Assembly: GCA_022841705.1 (NCBI GenBank)
Contig: JALHQZ010000001.1
Location: forward strand, 1,426,001 to 1,490,000
DNA: 64,000 nucleotides
Origin: Pirellulales bacterium
GTDB lineage: Bacteria; Planctomycetota; Planctomycetia; Pirellulales; Lacipirellulaceae
Direction of reading: 5' to 3'
The notes beneath the pieces are model-generated. The model had not been told where the DNA came from, made no database searches, and saw only the letters and a list, made by a program, of their open reading frames with translations. Positions 26,391-35,985 of this stretch are shown in pieces. How positions within the stretch are numbered: the first letter of the stretch is position 1; each line of letters begins with the position of its first letter. Position numbers and translations under genes: made by a program.

Positions 26391-27167
26391 ATGCAAACCT
26401 GCCGCCTCATCGTCGATCCGCCGCAATCCGGCGCGTGGAACATGGCGGTCGACGAAGCGCTGCTCGAATCCGCGGTCGCGGGCGGGTTGCCCGTCTTTCG
26501 GCTGTACCAGTGGAGCGAACCAACGCTTTCGCTCGGCTACTTCCAAGCGGTCGCGGATCGCCAGCGGCATCCGGCCAGCTTGGGTTGTCCGCTCGTTCGC
26601 CGCCGATCGGGGGGTGGCGCGATTCTGCACGACTACGAACTCACCTACTCACTGGTCATTCCCCCCGGTCGCTCCTCGCGCACCCCCCAACAGCATTACG
26701 ACCTGGTGCATGACGCGATTGTCGAAATCCTCACCCCCTTCACGTCGGGATCCGGGCTGGTCGTGAGGAAATCCGCAGGAATAAAGCGGTCCCCGGCGGC
26801 CGAACCCTTCCTGTGCTTCCAGCGCAGAGCTACTGGGGACGTCGTCTTGGCCGATCAGAAACTGGGTCCGGACCACAAAATCGCCGGCAGCGCCCAGCGG
26901 AAGCACCGGGGAACCATCCTCCAGCACGGCAGTTTGCTGATCGCTCGATCAGCGGCCGCCCCGGAGCTGCCGGGAGTGCTCGACCTGTGCGGAACGCGGG
27001 CCGAACCCACGAAATTTGCGGGCGAACTAGCGGATTTGCTGGCGAAAGCGGTCCCGCAAAAAGGAGGAAGTTGGGAGCCCAGCAAGCTCTCAGCGGCGGA
27101 ATTGGCCCAAGCCGAACGGTTTGTCGCCGAGCGGTTTGGCAATGCGAATTGGAATCATTGCCGGTGA
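26391..27167 (+). CDS. lipM: Lipoate/octanoate protein ligase family, LipM-like octanoyltransferase
   Basis: A 258-residue BPL/LPL-fold protein. VRRRSGGGAILHDYELTYS (about 70-88) and KIAGSAQRK with Lys163 are the lipoyl-adenylate/octanoyl site motifs. Cys142 in EPFLCFQ matches the acyl-thioester cysteine of LipM-type octanoyltransferases, which move octanoyl from acyl carrier protein to GcvH. No C-terminal LplA accessory domain is seen. Placement at the end of the gcv operon supports GcvH as its target. LipM rather than LplA is chosen from the Cys and the context; activity is not proven. The start is the ATG at 26391, after the repeat. Confidence 0.82.
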   Translation: MQTCRLIVDPPQSGAWNMAVDEALLESAVAGGLPVFRLYQWSEPTLSLGYFQAVADRQRHPASLGCPLVRRRSGGGAILHDYELTYSLVIPPGRSSRTPQQHYDLVHDAIVEILTPFTSGSGLVVRKSAGIKRSPAAEPFLCFQRRATGDVVLADQKLGPDHKIAGSAQRKHRGTILQHGSLLIARSAAAPELPGVLDLCGTRAEPTKFAGELADLLAKAVPQKGGSWEPSKLSAAELAQAERFVAERFGNANWNHCR

Positions 27168-27505
27168 CCGATCGAGAGCTCCGCGGTCGATACTGAAGGG
27201 GTAGCTGTCTCCCGTTCGACCGATCGTTGTGATTCCTGCGGTTTCGTAACGTAAATTGGTCAATTTTTATCGGAAAAGAGTTCCCCTCCGGGACGATTTG
27301 CTGTATAGAATTGAAGTGTCGAGACGTGTGGGCAGCGTTCTCGGGATCTGCGGCGGGAGATCAAGCTCTCGCTGTAGCCACTCATCGCCGCCCTTGCGTC
27401 AAGAGTTCCGCGACATTGCTGAAGGCTCGCCGAAGATTTTCGGTACGTCGGTTGCTATTGTCTGATTGGTGTTTATAACCGTCGTGGAATGGAACGAGGC
27501 AAGAC
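27168..27505. other. Non-coding gap before the FHA gene
   Basis: These 338 bases hold no supported gene. A possible -10-like TATAGAAT occurs near 27303, but no convincing -35 box is at the right distance. The region is more AT-rich than its flanks, which fits a promoter region for the FHA gene. Confidence 0.45.
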
Positions 27506-28225
27506 ATGAAGTTGATCGTATTGGCAGGCGCCAAAGAGGGGACGGAAATCCCCCTCAAAAAAGAGAAATTCCTCATCGGCCGAGCGAGCGACTGCACGCT
27601 GCGCGCCGGGAGTGAAGCGATTAGCCGGCACCACTGTTTGGTGACCCGGATCGATGGAGCTGTGGCCGTGCGCGATCTCGGCAGTCGCAACGGCACGCAT
27701 GTGAACGGCCAGAAGATCGCCGCCGAAACTCCCCTCAATCACGGCGATCTGTTGCGCGTTGGCCCACTGGAGTTCCGCTTTGAAGCGCCGCAAACCGTGG
27801 CCGTCGCGGCAGTTGCGGCGCCCAGCGAAAGTGCCGCTGCTCCCGCCGCTCATCGTCGGCCAAAGGTGACCGGCGTGGCCGATGTCGTGGCCCGCTCGGC
27901 CGCGGACAACAAGCCCGAGTCCCTCGAAGAAGACATCAGCCGTTGGCTCCTTGAGCCAATGGCGCCCGGCACGTCGTCCAAAGAGACAATGAGTTTTCGC
28001 ATGGACGAAACGCGCGCGGTTCAGCAGTTGTCCGGCGAAGCGCCGACCGTGGACGCGCCCGCCGCGGAGGCCGACCTTTCCCCCAGCGATTCCGGCATTT
28101 CTAACATCGACCCCAAAACCGGCAAAAAGGTCCCGGGGAAACTGCCGACAGTGCCAAAGGTCCAGTCTAAAGACAGCCGCGAAGCGGCAGTGCAAATCCT
28201 CCGCGACATGGCCCGCCGACGCTAA
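27506..28225 (+). CDS. FHA-domain protein
   Basis: A 239-residue protein with an N-terminal forkhead-associated domain at about 1-95, which binds phosphothreonine peptides. The motif set is present: FLIGRASDCTLR, AISRHHCLV and RDLGSRNGTHVNGQ, followed by LNHGDLLRVGPLEF. The rest is an Ala/Pro/Glu-rich tail with a basic end (REAAVQILRDMARRR) and no recognised domain. Such proteins usually act in Ser/Thr kinase signalling, which is abundant in Planctomycetes. No kinase lies next to it here. The ATG at 27506 is used. It is convergent with the M1 peptidase across a shared hairpin. Confidence 0.9.
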   Translation: MKLIVLAGAKEGTEIPLKKEKFLIGRASDCTLRAGSEAISRHHCLVTRIDGAVAVRDLGSRNGTHVNGQKIAAETPLNHGDLLRVGPLEFRFEAPQTVAVAAVAAPSESAAAPAAHRRPKVTGVADVVARSAADNKPESLEEDISRWLLEPMAPGTSSKETMSFRMDETRAVQQLSGEAPTVDAPAAEADLSPSDSGISNIDPKTGKKVPGKLPTVPKVQSKDSREAAVQILRDMARRR

Positions 28226-28230
28226 AGTAT

Positions 28231-28257
28231 GTAGCTTGGCCTCTTAGGCCAAGCTAC
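28231..28257. terminator. Bidirectional hairpin between convergent genes
   Basis: GTAGCTTGGCCT and AGGCCAAGCTAC form a perfect 12-bp stem with a three-base loop, six bases after the FHA stop. There is no clear T-run on either side, so this is a hairpin of probable terminator or repeat origin rather than a textbook terminator. Confidence 0.6.
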
Positions 28258-28264
28258 GGTCGCA

Positions 28265-30856
28265 CTACTTCTTCGGCTTGGCTTTCAGTTCTTCAAGGGT
28301 CTGTTCCAGCTTGTCGAATTCGTCGCCGAGTTCGCGAACCTCCTTGCGCAAACTCTTCACTTCCGCTGGGGTCTGCGGCGCTTTGTCCTCGATCGCTTGA
28401 ATCGCCTCGGTCGCCAGTTGCGCGATCCGATCATCCTGAGCCGCCGCCAGCGGCCGCAAGGCGGCCAGCGCGCTCGCATCGGCCAGCTTGCCGAGCCCCG
28501 TCACGGCCCCTTGCCGCACTTTGATCGCCGGACTCGTAAGCTTGGCGAGTAACAACTCCCGCACCGAAGTTTTGTCGTCCGCTCTACGTCCCAATTCGCC
28601 CAGCGTTGCGAGAGCTGTGCCTAGGTCGCCATCGAGCAAACGTTTCTCGTGGGACTGGAGCGCGGCGAGGATCTTCTCCGCTGCATCTTCGGACGGAGCA
28701 TCCCCGAGCGCTCCAATCGCCGCGGCGATGATTTCACCCCGGAATGATTCCCGCTCCAGCGCCGCCGCGACCTGCTTGGAAGCTTCCTCATCGCTATATT
28801 TGCCGAGCGCTTGAACTGCCGCCGCCACAATTGCCGGATTCGCTTCGTCGCGCACCACCTTCAGCAGCGCCTCGCGGGCCGCAGGGCGATAATGCTTGCC
28901 GATGGCGGTCACCAATTCCAATCGCACGCGGGCGTCGGCTTGGTCGCGTGAATCCATGAGCACGGCGAGCGATTCTTCGGTTTGCTGATCCGCTAAGCCG
29001 CGAGCGGCTTCCACCCGCACGCCGTAGAAAGGGTCGGTCCGCAGTGCTTCAGCGACCGCCTTGCGCGAAGCGGCGTCTTCGCGTTTGGCGAGCTCTTTCA
29101 CCGCGAAAATGCGACCGATGACATCACTCCGGCGCTTGAGCTGCGCTTCGAGCATCTTCTGGGGCGGCTTGAAATCAACCTCGGCCAGCACCGTGTACTC
29201 GGGGTCGAACCGCACGCCATCCGGCTGCTTGGCGAGCGGCACAAAGAACTCGTGTTCGGACTCGGTAATTTCGATCGGCTGATCGACCACTTCATCGCCC
29301 ACATAAAACCGCAGCCGCGTGGGGAAGTGGAACAAGAGCACATCTTTTTCACTCGACGGCGTTTGAGTGACGCTCACCTTGGCGAGTTTCTCTTCTGGCA
29401 ACCACTTGTAGGTCACCTTCAGCTTGGGAAACCCGCCATGATAAACCCATTGGTCGAAGAACCGGTCGAGCTCCCGCCCCGATGCCGTTTCCAGTTCCGC
29501 GAGCAGTTCGTCGGTCACCACGCTGGAGAGCGCGTGCTTCTCCAAATACGTTTTGATCGCCTTGCGGTAAGTCTCTTCGCCCAACTTGCTCCGCAGCATG
29601 TGCAGCACCCAGCTTCCCTTGGGATACGCGCGATAATCGAACTGCTCCCAACTCTCTTTGTAGCCGCGGTAGACGATTGGCCGCGTGTCCTTGGCTTCGG
29701 TCAGTACGCGGGTCACGGCGTCCGTGTACAGCCCGTACAGCATTTCATCCCGGCCAAGCTTATGGCCGTTGTACAAATGCGTGTAGAAGGTGGCGAACCC
29801 CTCGTTCAGCCAAAGGTGGCTCCAGTCTTCGCAGGTCACATAATCGCCGAACCACTGGTGGGCGAACTCGTGCGCGTCGAGCTCGTAGCTGTTGTGAATG
29901 TTCTCCGTCTCCGCGCTATAAATCGTGCGATGCGTCAGCGCCGTCAGCGTCGTGTTCTCCATCCCGCCGCTGGTGAAATCGCGGCACGTTACCTGATCGT
30001 ACTTTGCCCACGGATAGGGTACGCCGATTTCTTCTTCGTAGAACTTCAGAATCGCGGCGGTATCGGCAAACGAGTTGGCCGCGTGTTTGGCCAGCGAGGG
30101 CTGCGTGTAGAACGCTAGCGGCACGCGGCCCGTTGCGTCTTCCAGCTTGGCAAACCTCCCCGCGGCAAGGCAAACCAAGTAACTCACGTGCGGCTTTTCC
30201 TGCTTCCACTGCACCGCCTTCAAGCCATCTGATTCTTTTTCTTCAACCAGTCGGCCGTTGGACACCACCGTCATGTCGGTCGGCACATGGCAAATTACTT
30301 CGGTTGTCGAGCGTTCATTCGGATAATCGAACGACGGAAACCAGTGCCGCGCCTCGTGCGTTTCGCCCTGCGTCCACAGGTGAGTATCTTCTTCGGGATA
30401 CCCCAGCTCCTTCGTCCGAAAATACAGCCCTTTCTTCGGCTCCGCGGTGTATTTTATGGAAACCTCAACCTCCGCTGGCGGGCTTAGCGCTCCCTCAAAC
30501 AAAAGCGTGATGTCCCGATCAGTCACCACATAATCGCTGAGTTTCTCCGACGCCTCGACCTTTTCCACTCGCAAATCCACAGCATCCAGCACCACCTTCC
30601 GGACCCCCTCGCGCAACGGCACGAAGTTGAGCGTCGTCGTCGCATCGATCGTCCGCGCTTTGAAATCAGGGGTCACATCAATCTTGATGTGTTTTACGTC
30701 GACAACTCGCTGTGGCGCGTACTTCCGCTCAGTCGACGCATCCGCCGCCGCGGCCGCAGCATGATCGCGCCCACAGAACCGGCAAATTTGCGCCGTCTCA
30801 ATCGCAACCGCTTGAAGTGCTGTCAGCGCAATGACGATAAGAGCGATTCGCAGCAT
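28265..30856 (-). CDS. M1 family aminopeptidase with C-terminal HEAT repeats
   Basis: An 863-residue zinc metallopeptidase. A signal peptide (LRIALIVIALTALQAVA) is followed by an M1 N-terminal beta domain, then the catalytic domain. GGMENTTLTALTH replaces the usual GAMEN exopeptidase motif, and HEFAHQWFGDY at 329-339 with LNEGFATF gives HExxH-x18-E. The last third (about 580-830) is helical repeat sequence resembling HEAT/PBS repeats, ending in a Lys-rich coiled coil. The ATG at 30856, with GGAG nine bases upstream, is preferred to the TTG at 30871. It is probably exported and cleaves N-terminal residues from peptides. It precedes the FHA gene convergently. Confidence 0.9.
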   Translation of the reverse strand: MLRIALIVIALTALQAVAIETAQICRFCGRDHAAAAAADASTERKYAPQRVVDVKHIKIDVTPDFKARTIDATTTLNFVPLREGVRKVVLDAVDLRVEKVEASEKLSDYVVTDRDITLLFEGALSPPAEVEVSIKYTAEPKKGLYFRTKELGYPEEDTHLWTQGETHEARHWFPSFDYPNERSTTEVICHVPTDMTVVSNGRLVEEKESDGLKAVQWKQEKPHVSYLVCLAAGRFAKLEDATGRVPLAFYTQPSLAKHAANSFADTAAILKFYEEEIGVPYPWAKYDQVTCRDFTSGGMENTTLTALTHRTIYSAETENIHNSYELDAHEFAHQWFGDYVTCEDWSHLWLNEGFATFYTHLYNGHKLGRDEMLYGLYTDAVTRVLTEAKDTRPIVYRGYKESWEQFDYRAYPKGSWVLHMLRSKLGEETYRKAIKTYLEKHALSSVVTDELLAELETASGRELDRFFDQWVYHGGFPKLKVTYKWLPEEKLAKVSVTQTPSSEKDVLLFHFPTRLRFYVGDEVVDQPIEITESEHEFFVPLAKQPDGVRFDPEYTVLAEVDFKPPQKMLEAQLKRRSDVIGRIFAVKELAKREDAASRKAVAEALRTDPFYGVRVEAARGLADQQTEESLAVLMDSRDQADARVRLELVTAIGKHYRPAAREALLKVVRDEANPAIVAAAVQALGKYSDEEASKQVAAALERESFRGEIIAAAIGALGDAPSEDAAEKILAALQSHEKRLLDGDLGTALATLGELGRRADDKTSVRELLLAKLTSPAIKVRQGAVTGLGKLADASALAALRPLAAAQDDRIAQLATEAIQAIEDKAPQTPAEVKSLRKEVRELGDEFDKLEQTLEELKAKPKK

Positions 30857-30908
30857 TCTTGAAAACTCCAAGTTGAAAACGTTTGTTGATTGTAGGAGGC
30901 CTCTGTGG

Positions 30909-33140
30909 TTAGCCTTCCTGTTTTGCCGATAGCATCCGTTTCAAAATTTCTTTCGCTGTTGGATCGCTCGGGTTTAGCGACTCCAATTTCCGCAGCGCCG
31001 CAATCGCCCGGTCGCGGTCTGCTTCATCACCGCCATCAACATACCGCTTTTCCAACAGCAGCGCGTAACCTAAATGATACTGGTAATTCGTTGGCGCCAG
31101 CCGGCACGCCTCGGCCAGCGAAGCGTCCGCCGCCGCTAAGTCTTTCAGCAGGAATTCTAACAATCCGAGCCGATACCGAATGTCTGCATTGTCCGGCAGC
31201 AACTTCGCGTCGCGCTCCAGCCGGGCCCGTTCTTCCCGGCGCAGGTTCGCAATTTCGTTAACTTCCCCACCGGATTCTTCGAGCAGCGAAGCCAGCTCAG
31301 CCCGCGGGCCACTAAGATAATCGTTGAGTTTAATGGCGGTCCGCAGTTCGGCGATCGCCGTAGACGAATCACCCAGCTCCCGCGCGAGTGACGCCAGATT
31401 CAAGTGCGTCCCCGCATGTTCGAGCGCCAATTGCTGGCGCGCTTTATATTCGCCGAGTGCCGCGCCGAACGCTGATTGATCCGCAGCCGACAAGGGCGCC
31501 CCGACCAGCCGCCGCGCCGCTTCTTGCCGCACGGCCGTGTTATCGTCGCGGAGCCGAGCCGTCAACTGCGCCGCATCGTTCGCCACGCGCGTCGCCGCCA
31601 ACCGCACCACCGGCGAATCGGACTTCAGCGCCACGCCAATCGCACTGTGCGCAGAGCTTGAACTGTATTGCGCGAGCAACTCCGTCGCGGTGGCGCGCAC
31701 AATCGCCGGCGTCTCCGAACTTCGCACCACTTCGGCCAGCAGCTTCTCGCCATCGGCGGCGCCCTTTCGTCCCGCTGCGATCGCGGCCGCCCAGTTGAGC
31801 CCGAACTTCCGCTCCGGCCCATACCATTCCACAACTTTTTGCGCCGCCCACTGGGCTGTTTCTTGGGCCGTCTCTTCGGGCTTCGTGTGACACCGGTTGC
31901 ACACATTCGGCGCGCCGGTCGAAACGGTCAAATCGGGCCGCGGCGGTTTGAAACTGTGGTCGTGCCGCGCGTCGATCACCATGTAGTTGGTCGTCGGCAT
32001 GTGGCACTCGACACAACTCGCCGCCGGAGTGTTCGCTAAGTGATGATGGTGCGCCGGCGAATCGTACTTGGCGGGCGCGTGGCACTGCGAGCAGAGCGCG
32101 TTGCCCGTGAATTTGACTTTCAGCGAATGCGGATCGTGACAGTCCGTGCAGCGCACTCCCTTTGCGTGCATCTTGCTTTGCAGAAACGAGCCGTAGTTAT
32201 ACACCTCGTCCAACTGCTGCCCGTCGGCGTGGTAGAGGTTCTCATCCAAGAGCGCCACATCGTAGTGGTCGGCAAACCGGGCCCCCGGCCGAAAGTCGCC
32301 ATGCACTTCGCTCCGCCGCGCATGGCACTTGGCGCACGTTTCAATCTGCGGCGTGCTGTCGAGACTTTTGAGTTTCGCGAGGCCGTATCCGTGCCGCCGA
32401 TCCCAGAACAACGACTTCGCGCTGGCAAGTTCCAAATGCAAACTCGCCGGCCCGTGGCACTCTTCGCAGCTGACATCAATTTCACTGAACGTGGTGTGAT
32501 AAGCGTTCTGCGCAAGATCGTAATTCTTCTTCAGGTTCGTGCTATGACACTCCGCGCAGGTGCTATTCCAATTTTGCGTGATGCCGGTCCAGTGGAGCGG
32601 ATCGCCCGCCGGAATCCGCTCAGCCGTCACATCCGGCGGCGTGACATAGAACCATTCCTTCTTCTCGGTGTTCCACGACACGCGCTGCACCTGCACCCGG
32701 CCGTCGGGAAACTCCACCATGTACTGTTGCAGCGGCGTGAACCCGAACGTGTACTTCACTTCATAATCGTGCGGCTGGCCGTCCGGCCCTTCGGCGGTGA
32801 CCATGAACTTCTTACCATCGCGCCAGTACCGCGTCTGCTCGCCGTACCAATCGAACGTTTCGCCGTTAAAATCGCCGAGCACAGTCTCCTCGGTCGCCAG
32901 CTCCATCGCCCGGTCGTGATGCGACCCCGTCCACCGCGCGAGCTCTTCCTGGTGACACGCCGCACACGAATTCCGCCCGACGAACGTCGCCTTTGCGAGC
33001 GCCTCTGGCGGCGCAGCGGAGTACCAATCGAAGACCGCGAAGCCTACGAATAGTAGAGGGACGGTGATGAGCAGGTAGCGTAGCAAATTGATGAAGATAA
33101 CCAGAATGACTTGTCTATTGGCCGAAGGCCTTTTTTTCAC
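30909..33140 (-). CDS. Octahaem c-type cytochrome with TPR C-terminus
   Basis: A 743-residue protein with one N-terminal transmembrane anchor (about 10-40) and eight CxxCH haem motifs: CAACH, CAECH, CEECH, CAKCH, CTDCH, CSQCH, CVECH and CNRCH, all within the first 430 residues. The C-terminal 300 residues are helical and TPR/HEAT-like (AIAELRTAIKLND, AEACRLAPTNYQYHLGYALL). The haem domain resembles multihaem cytochromes of the NrfA/hydroxylamine-oxidoreductase neighbourhood, but a specific reaction cannot be assigned. The start is GTG at 33140. It is likely periplasmic and membrane-anchored, divergent from the PVC-type haem protein. Confidence 0.85.
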   Translation of the reverse strand: MKKRPSANRQVILVIFINLLRYLLITVPLLFVGFAVFDWYSAAPPEALAKATFVGRNSCAACHQEELARWTGSHHDRAMELATEETVLGDFNGETFDWYGEQTRYWRDGKKFMVTAEGPDGQPHDYEVKYTFGFTPLQQYMVEFPDGRVQVQRVSWNTEKKEWFYVTPPDVTAERIPAGDPLHWTGITQNWNSTCAECHSTNLKKNYDLAQNAYHTTFSEIDVSCEECHGPASLHLELASAKSLFWDRRHGYGLAKLKSLDSTPQIETCAKCHARRSEVHGDFRPGARFADHYDVALLDENLYHADGQQLDEVYNYGSFLQSKMHAKGVRCTDCHDPHSLKVKFTGNALCSQCHAPAKYDSPAHHHHLANTPAASCVECHMPTTNYMVIDARHDHSFKPPRPDLTVSTGAPNVCNRCHTKPEETAQETAQWAAQKVVEWYGPERKFGLNWAAAIAAGRKGAADGEKLLAEVVRSSETPAIVRATATELLAQYSSSSAHSAIGVALKSDSPVVRLAATRVANDAAQLTARLRDDNTAVRQEAARRLVGAPLSAADQSAFGAALGEYKARQQLALEHAGTHLNLASLARELGDSSTAIAELRTAIKLNDYLSGPRAELASLLEESGGEVNEIANLRREERARLERDAKLLPDNADIRYRLGLLEFLLKDLAAADASLAEACRLAPTNYQYHLGYALLLEKRYVDGGDEADRDRAIAALRKLESLNPSDPTAKEILKRMLSAKQEG

Positions 33141-33301
33141 CGTAGCCTAGGGCATCGCCCTAGGAAGGCGCCCGCCCACCATCATCCCGTTGGCTGAAAG
33201 CCAACCTCACCGTGACGCAGCCCGCGGGTACTGGTGAGGTTGGCCTTCAGCCAACAATTTGTCACCCCGATCACACCCCTCGGGCGTTGCCCTAGGCTAC
33301 G
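33141..33301. repeat. Nested inverted-repeat element
   Basis: The outer arms at 33141-33160 and 33282-33301 match at 19 of 20 (CGTAGCCTAGGGCATCGCCC). The inner arms at 33189-33211 and 33233-33255 match at 22 of 23 (GTTGGCTGAAAGCCAACCTC). The element of about 160 bp fills the divergent gap upstream of the cytochrome and has no ORF. Confidence 0.85.
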
Positions 33302-33415
33302 ATGAGATTGGCCGCTGGCCAAACCGGTTGAGCGCAGCGCCAATCTTCCATCTTATCCGCCCCCACCCCCCACCGCGATTCCAAACCGCCCGCTCAATCC
33401 GGTACACTGTTCCCC

Positions 33416-35881
33416 ATGAAACACCTCCTCGCGCTCGTAACGATTCTCCTATCTACAACGCCCCTGAATGCCGGGGAAACGGCGCCCGCCGATCTGCCGG
33501 ACTTGCCGGCGGAGTTGCGGCTTCCCCCAGGCTTCCGCATGGAGCTGGTCTACCGCGTGCCGCACGCCACGCAGGGCTCCTGGGTTTGCCTCGCCCTCGA
33601 TGGCGCCGGCGGTTTCTATACGTCGGACCAGCACGGAAAGTTGTACCATGTGCAGCCATCCGCAATCGGGCGGGCGGCGAGTGAAACCAAAGTCGCCGCG
33701 CTGCCAGTGGACATCGGCATGGCCCAAGGCCTGTTGCTGCATCGCGGCCGACTCTACGTAATGGTCAACAGTTCGAAGCCAAAAACGCCGAGCGGGCTCT
33801 ACGCGATCGACGACACCAATGGCGATAACGTTCCCGACAAACCCACGCTCCTCCGCAAACTCGACGGCGGCGGTGAGCATGGTGAGCACGCGATTGTCGC
33901 GGCGCCCGATGGTGAGTCGCTATTCGTCTGTTGCGGCAACATGACGGCCCCCACCGAATTCCAAGCGAGTCGCGTGCCACGCGTCTGGCAAGAAGATGTC
34001 GTGCTACCGCGCATCGGCAACCCGCCCGGCATGTTCCGAGAGCTCAAGGCGCCCGCCGGCTGGATCGCCAAGGTCGATCTCACTGGCCAGCATTGGGAGC
34101 TCTTCGCCATCGGCTTCCGCAACGAGTACGACCTGGCCTTCGATCACCACGGCGAGCTCTTCACGTTCGATTCCGATATGGAGTACGACATCGGCACGCC
34201 GTGGTATCGCCCCACGCGCATCTGCCATGTGACCAGCGGCGCCGAGTTCGGCTGGCGCTATGGCAGCGGCGTGTGGCCACCGCGATTTGAAGACAGCGTG
34301 CCCCCCGCGGTGGAGATTGGCCCGGGCTCGCCAACGGGACTCACCTTAGGTTACGGCGCCACGTTCCCCGCCAAGTATCAACAAGCCCTCTTCGCCGCCG
34401 ATTGGAGCCACGGCCGAATTTTTTGTGTAACGCTTCACCCTGATGGCGGCACATACTCCGGCGAGTGGGAATCGTTCGCGAGCGCCGCGCCGCTGCCCAC
34501 GACCGATCTGATTGTGAACCCGGCCGATGGGGCGCTCTATCTGACCACCGGTGGCCGCGACATCGATTCGGCGCTCTATCGCATCTACTTTCCCGAGGAT
34601 CAAGACGATCCGCTTGAACAGGCAATCAAAATCGACCATGGCTTCGAGCTGCGCAAGTCACTTGAGCAGTTGCACGACACGCCGCTGCCAAGTTGGGAGA
34701 GGGTCGAGCAACAAGCTTGGCCAGAAATCGGAAATCCCGATCGCGCCGTCCGCTTCGCTGCTCGCACGGCCGTTGAATTGCAGCCTGTGGAAAAGTGGCG
34801 TGAGCTTGCGCTCACGGAACCGGCGCTGGGTCGTCAACTCGTCGCGCTGCTTGCGCTCGCGCGTTGCGGAACCGCTGCGGACCGCGCGACGGTCGTTTCT
34901 CGACTCGGGGCCCTGCCTTGGAAGGAACTCACCGAGCAGCAGCAGACGCAGGCCATTCGCGTGCTGGCGATCTGCCTCGCCCGCGGGGGCGACCGGCCCG
35001 CGATTGATCGCGTCGTGGATGAATGGGGTCCTCCTGCGCCGGGCTCCAGCCCCGGACTCGTCGGTGACCTGTTCGCAGTGGCCAGCCAAGCTAATCACGA
35101 GCGCTTTGCCGTGGTGGCGGTGAAGGTGCTCGAGCAAACCAAAGTTTTCGCCGACCGCTTGCCACGGGCCCACGCGCTCTCCGCCTGCCAAGTGGGATGG
35201 TCGCCCGATTTACGGCAGCGCTACTTCACCGTGCTGTGCGACATGCTCGCCGAAAGCCGGGGCCGAGCGCTGAGCGGCTATGTGGATCAAATCTACGACA
35301 TGGCCGTCGAGAATCTTTCGCCTGCAGAGCAAGAACAACTCGCGCCGCTGCTGGACAAAGCCGAAGAAATCCGCCGCTCCACCGCCCGGAAAGTGGTTGC
35401 GCGCCCGTTGGTGAAACAGTACACCTTGCCCGAGGTGGAGCAGCTTGCCGCTGCCCCGAATCTGAAACCCGACGCCGCCGTTGGCCGCCGCCTGTTCCAC
35501 GAGGCCCGTTGCGCCGAATGCCATCGCCTCGGCGACACCGGTGCCGCGGTCGGCCCCGACCTGACCACTATTGGCCGCCGGTTTTCCCTACACGATCTCG
35601 CCCAAACGCTGGTCGATCCCAACTTCACCATCAGCGACCAGTACCAACAAACAGAGTTCGTGGTCGACGGCGTGAAGTACGTTGGCCGCATCACCGACCT
35701 CGTGAGAGATGAAATCAAAATCTCGACGGACATTTCTGATCCGAAATCGCAAGTCGAGTTCCGTCGCGAAGATGTGGAAGAGCAGCGCCCATCAAAAGTT
35801 TCCCCGATGCCGGCGGGATTGCTCAACACGTTGACCGCGGAGGAAGTGGGGCAATTGATGGCGTTTCTGCGCGCTAAGTAG
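33416..35881 (+). CDS. PVC-type secreted dehydrogenase-like protein with cytochrome c domain
   Basis: An 821-residue exported protein (signal LLALVTILLSTTPLNAG). Its first half is a beta-propeller like the membrane-bound dehydrogenase/glucose-sorbosone type, with GPGSPTGLTLGYGATFP and DLIVNPADGALYLTTGG. Residues about 430-690 are helical repeats. The C-terminus (about 690-821) is a cytochrome c domain, RLFHEARCAECHRLGD with CAECH at about 698, of the planctomycete/verrucomicrobial haem-binding type. These families are abundant in Planctomycetes; substrates are mostly unknown. It is divergent from the octahaem cytochrome, which suggests a shared periplasmic electron-transfer role, but this is inference. 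Confidence 0.9.
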   Translation: MKHLLALVTILLSTTPLNAGETAPADLPDLPAELRLPPGFRMELVYRVPHATQGSWVCLALDGAGGFYTSDQHGKLYHVQPSAIGRAASETKVAALPVDIGMAQGLLLHRGRLYVMVNSSKPKTPSGLYAIDDTNGDNVPDKPTLLRKLDGGGEHGEHAIVAAPDGESLFVCCGNMTAPTEFQASRVPRVWQEDVVLPRIGNPPGMFRELKAPAGWIAKVDLTGQHWELFAIGFRNEYDLAFDHHGELFTFDSDMEYDIGTPWYRPTRICHVTSGAEFGWRYGSGVWPPRFEDSVPPAVEIGPGSPTGLTLGYGATFPAKYQQALFAADWSHGRIFCVTLHPDGGTYSGEWESFASAAPLPTTDLIVNPADGALYLTTGGRDIDSALYRIYFPEDQDDPLEQAIKIDHGFELRKSLEQLHDTPLPSWERVEQQAWPEIGNPDRAVRFAARTAVELQPVEKWRELALTEPALGRQLVALLALARCGTAADRATVVSRLGALPWKELTEQQQTQAIRVLAICLARGGDRPAIDRVVDEWGPPAPGSSPGLVGDLFAVASQANHERFAVVAVKVLEQTKVFADRLPRAHALSACQVGWSPDLRQRYFTVLCDMLAESRGRALSGYVDQIYDMAVENLSPAEQEQLAPLLDKAEEIRRSTARKVVARPLVKQYTLPEVEQLAAAPNLKPDAAVGRRLFHEARCAECHRLGDTGAAVGPDLTTIGRRFSLHDLAQTLVDPNFTISDQYQQTEFVVDGVKYVGRITDLVRDEIKISTDISDPKSQVEFRREDVEEQRPSKVSPMPAGLLNTLTAEEVGQLMAFLRAK

Positions 35882-35985
35882 CGGGATAAACCCTGCCTTT
35901 GGTTAGCGCAATAGATTTATGAAGCCTAGCAGACCTACCCACTTACGACGTCGAGTGAGTAGCTGAACCTTATGGGCACGAGAAA

